Shown: one piece after another, positions 61,541 to 64,000 of the stretch
Position numbering within the stretch: the stretch's first letter is position 1
How the letters are laid out: each line of letters opens with the position of its first letter
Assembly: GCA_013398295.1 (NCBI GenBank)
Contig: VZSF01008885.1
Span: 625,153 to 689,152 of the forward strand
Reading direction: 5' to 3'
DNA from: Chionis minor
Lineage: Eukaryota > Chordata > Aves > Charadriiformes > Chionididae
Length of the DNA stretch: 64,000 nt
Notes under the pieces: model-generated
What the model was told of the DNA's origin: nothing
What the model saw: the letters and a program-made list of their open reading frames with translations, nothing else
Databases searched by the model: none
Translations under genes and position numbers: made by a program

Positions 61541-64000
61541 TGGGATGGACTGAAACAGCCTTTCAGCTGCTCTTGGGGCTCTCAACCTTAGTGCTGGAAA
61601 AGTGATGATCTGCGGATGGGGCAACAGCAAGCATGGCTTGCAGCAGCAGAGCGAAAAGACCCTTTCCCCACGGGAAATTTTGCTTGAGGAAGCTCACAAG
61701 CTATTGAGAAGCACATAAGCGAGACCTGGCAAAAGGGAATGGCAGCCTACAAACCATCCACATACAGCTGGAGCAAAATGGGACCTTTTGCCTAGGCGCT
61801 GAGGGCAAGGCTTACACTCGCAGGGGAGCTGCTTTGCAAAGCAAACCAGTCACAGTGGGGTTTTAATTAATACCCTGCACCAAGTACGAGAGGTCCTTGC
61901 TGCGCCCCTTTGACCGTCTTCCATCAAATGACCCCTTAGGACCATAATCACTGCAGAAACTGGCCCAGATCCCAGCTGGCTCTAGGACCGCGTGTGTAAA
62001 ACCAGAGTAAAGCCATCACCCGTGAATCTACTCATTGAGGGACAGCAAGGGTGGCCCTGAGGCCACCCCAAAGGTCCCACTGCACTCCAGGAGGCACACT
62101 GCATGGGACTGCTTCTGAAAGGCAGGTCCCTGCCCTTGCTCTGTTTGTGGGTCTTCCTTCCCTCCGTAAGATTTGCCTGAGCATCAGAAAAAAAAACACT
62201 AGGAAGCCTGAGCCATCCAGGCAGCTGGAAAGACCTGCTTCCTCTGGGAGGAAGTAAGCCAGGCTCATTCAGTTGTTTTCCAGGAGGACCCAGGGTTATC
62301 CTGGCTTGCTAGGAAGAGCTGGAGAAGTTGGGGGGGGGGCGTTTCCAAGGAAAACTTCAGTCTTTGGCATAAATTTGTGGCGCAAGACCCAGGGATGAAG
62401 TTGGGCTGGGAGTCAAGATCAGAAGACAAGAAAATATTTATTGATGCTTGAGCAGCATCTGCAGAGGAGAGAGGGGAGGGGTGGACTCTCACCGGTTATG
62501 GAGGGGGAGCCTGGAAGGTGTGAGGCACACGGAAGCAACACACCACACTTTTTTAGACACTACTAATTCTTCTGCATGAGCCTGGGGGCTCTGGGGACAG
62601 CAGGGTTTCAGCTGACACGGGGCTGGATGCACGTTCTGGAGATTTTCAAATGAGGCTTTAATAGGCCTGTCTTGCTTATCAGTGCCTCCAAGAGCTCAGG
62701 GTTCAGATAAGCACCGCAGAGGATGCATATTTAAATACATGTAAAGAGGACTCTTATTTTTTCATCCATCACTTACAGGTTTCCTTTTTAACCTCTTTCA
62801 GGAGGTATGAGTCCTGGTTGTGTGTGTTTGTGAGTGTGTAACATCTTCCCCATTCCATCTGGGTTGTGATTAATTTAGATGTAAGGCATTCAGTATAACT
62901 CGTTCTACGGATTTATTTCAATTTCCAGATACGTCATGTACAAAGGGTTGTTCAGGAACATGTCTGCCAGCCTATCTTCTTTCAGCAGCTTAGAGACAAG
63001 AGAAAAAGCAGTAGGAAAGAATATACGTTATTTTGAATAGTCGTAATTCTTCACTTTGTCCTCTACAGACTCTTTTTTCCTTGAGCCTGCTAGTTTATCT
63101 TCAACCCGTGGAATTAAAAAACCATATTACTAAAGGATTTTTGTTTCTTTTTTGCTTTCAGCAACATAAAGATAACTGGGGAGGGAGCAACCTATTCCTC
63201 TCATGAAGAATCTTCAGCGTGGGCCAGTGACTGCTCTGTGGTCAGCGGTCTGTTGACCACTGTGGTCTGGCTGTGCTGGCTGTGAGGAGACATGAAATTC
63301 TGAAAATCTCTGACCTCTTCCGCAGGCAGTGACGCCACGAGCTCCATCCCAGCTGCCAAGCTCTGCTCTTGCCTCCAGCATCACAGCTGGAAACGGGGCT
63401 GCCTGTGAGACGGTGGGAGCGAAGCACATTGTGCCACAGCTCAGCATGGTGCCAGTGGGTGCCTAGAGCAGCTTGGCATGGTGGAAGGGACAAGGAACCT
63501 GCCCAAAAGACCACAGTGAGCCCGAACTGGATTAATACTTAACGAGCTTATTTGGGTTAAAGTCATCTTGCGGTTGCAGTCGGCAGTCCACCACACCCTA
63601 ATTAGCTCCCCTTAAAGGTCGTTCGTTTCTGATCTCCTCTCTGCTTCCTGAAAGGTCCTGTAAGGGGCATCACAGAAGAGGGAGAGCAGCTTTGGGCATC
63701 ATAGAAGACTTAATTTGCTGAGCAGAGTTTACTGTGGGTATAAGGAAGGGGCAAGGAATGACACTTCTGCCAATGTTACCTATTCTCCATGCTTTAATCA
63801 TGCACTTCTGCAGGTATTGCGTGCCTAAGCTCTCACTGCTGAGAGCGGTCCTGGTATTGCCCAGGTTACTGTGATCCAAGGTTACGTTTTTATCCATTTT
63901 TAATCTCATACAAGACCGTGTAAGCTTTGGAAACCTTTTCTGTAAACTAGCTTTAGAGTTCAGTTGTCTGGGCCTATCTGGATTTATAGGCGACCTTCTT
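61541..64000. other. Unique sequence, no gene seen
   Basis: A G10 run lies at about 62330-62339 and GT-rich DNA at about 62818-62840. GC varies around half. Frames are short and motif-free, and no repeat family is recognised. Confidence 0.5.

Overview
The window looks like bird nuclear DNA: an interspersed-repeat-poor, AT-leaning stretch of vertebrate intergenic or deep-intronic sequence with no protein-coding gene I can support. The bird assignment rests on CR1 LINE fragments whose 3' ends finish in the ATTCTATG-type octamer repeat (positions 190-368 and 13628-13888, plus an ATTCT-type end at 37289-37543), on a 5'-truncated antisense CR1 (765-1090), and on two solo LTRs of the bird ERVL-like type (about 2746-3493 and 37885-38347). 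No SINE family, operon structure, bacterial gene, CRISPR array or phage module is visible. All open reading frames are short, have no family motif I recognise, and are about as long as chance would give in 64 kb.

Layout. 1-1655 is GC-rich: a (CCCAT)n tract, two CR1 fragments, and a CpG-dense block (about 1141-1655) that ends at a TATATAAG motif, after which composition drops abruptly to AT-rich. 1656-13627 is mostly unique AT-rich sequence interrupted by the first solo LTR; it contains one exon-like signal (7320-7385), a cluster of AP-1 and GATA motifs (11512-11553) and conserved-element-like AT-rich DNA up to about 11860. 13628-36122 holds one CR1, an ancient antisense LINE remnant, dinucleotide repeats and otherwise unique sequence. 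At 36123-36267 there is an assembly gap whose two flanks are near-identical. 37289-38347 packs a CR1 and the second solo LTR closely together. 38348-60092 is again mostly unique, with a CpG-enriched block carrying an octamer plus TATA pair (42540-42960), a weaker CpG-enriched block (47950-48450), a Z-DNA-type CA/CG repeat, an ancient LINE remnant and a (CCCCAT)n tract. A second gap (60093-60139) lies inside poly-A. 60171-64000 is unique sequence with a small CpG-rich stretch next to a perfect minus-strand splice donor (61177-61540).

No set of genes works together here. The useful content is repeat annotation, two probable assembly artefacts, and a handful of candidate regulatory or exon-like sites that need comparative or transcript data. 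I did not find a new biological system, and I did not identify the locus or species.
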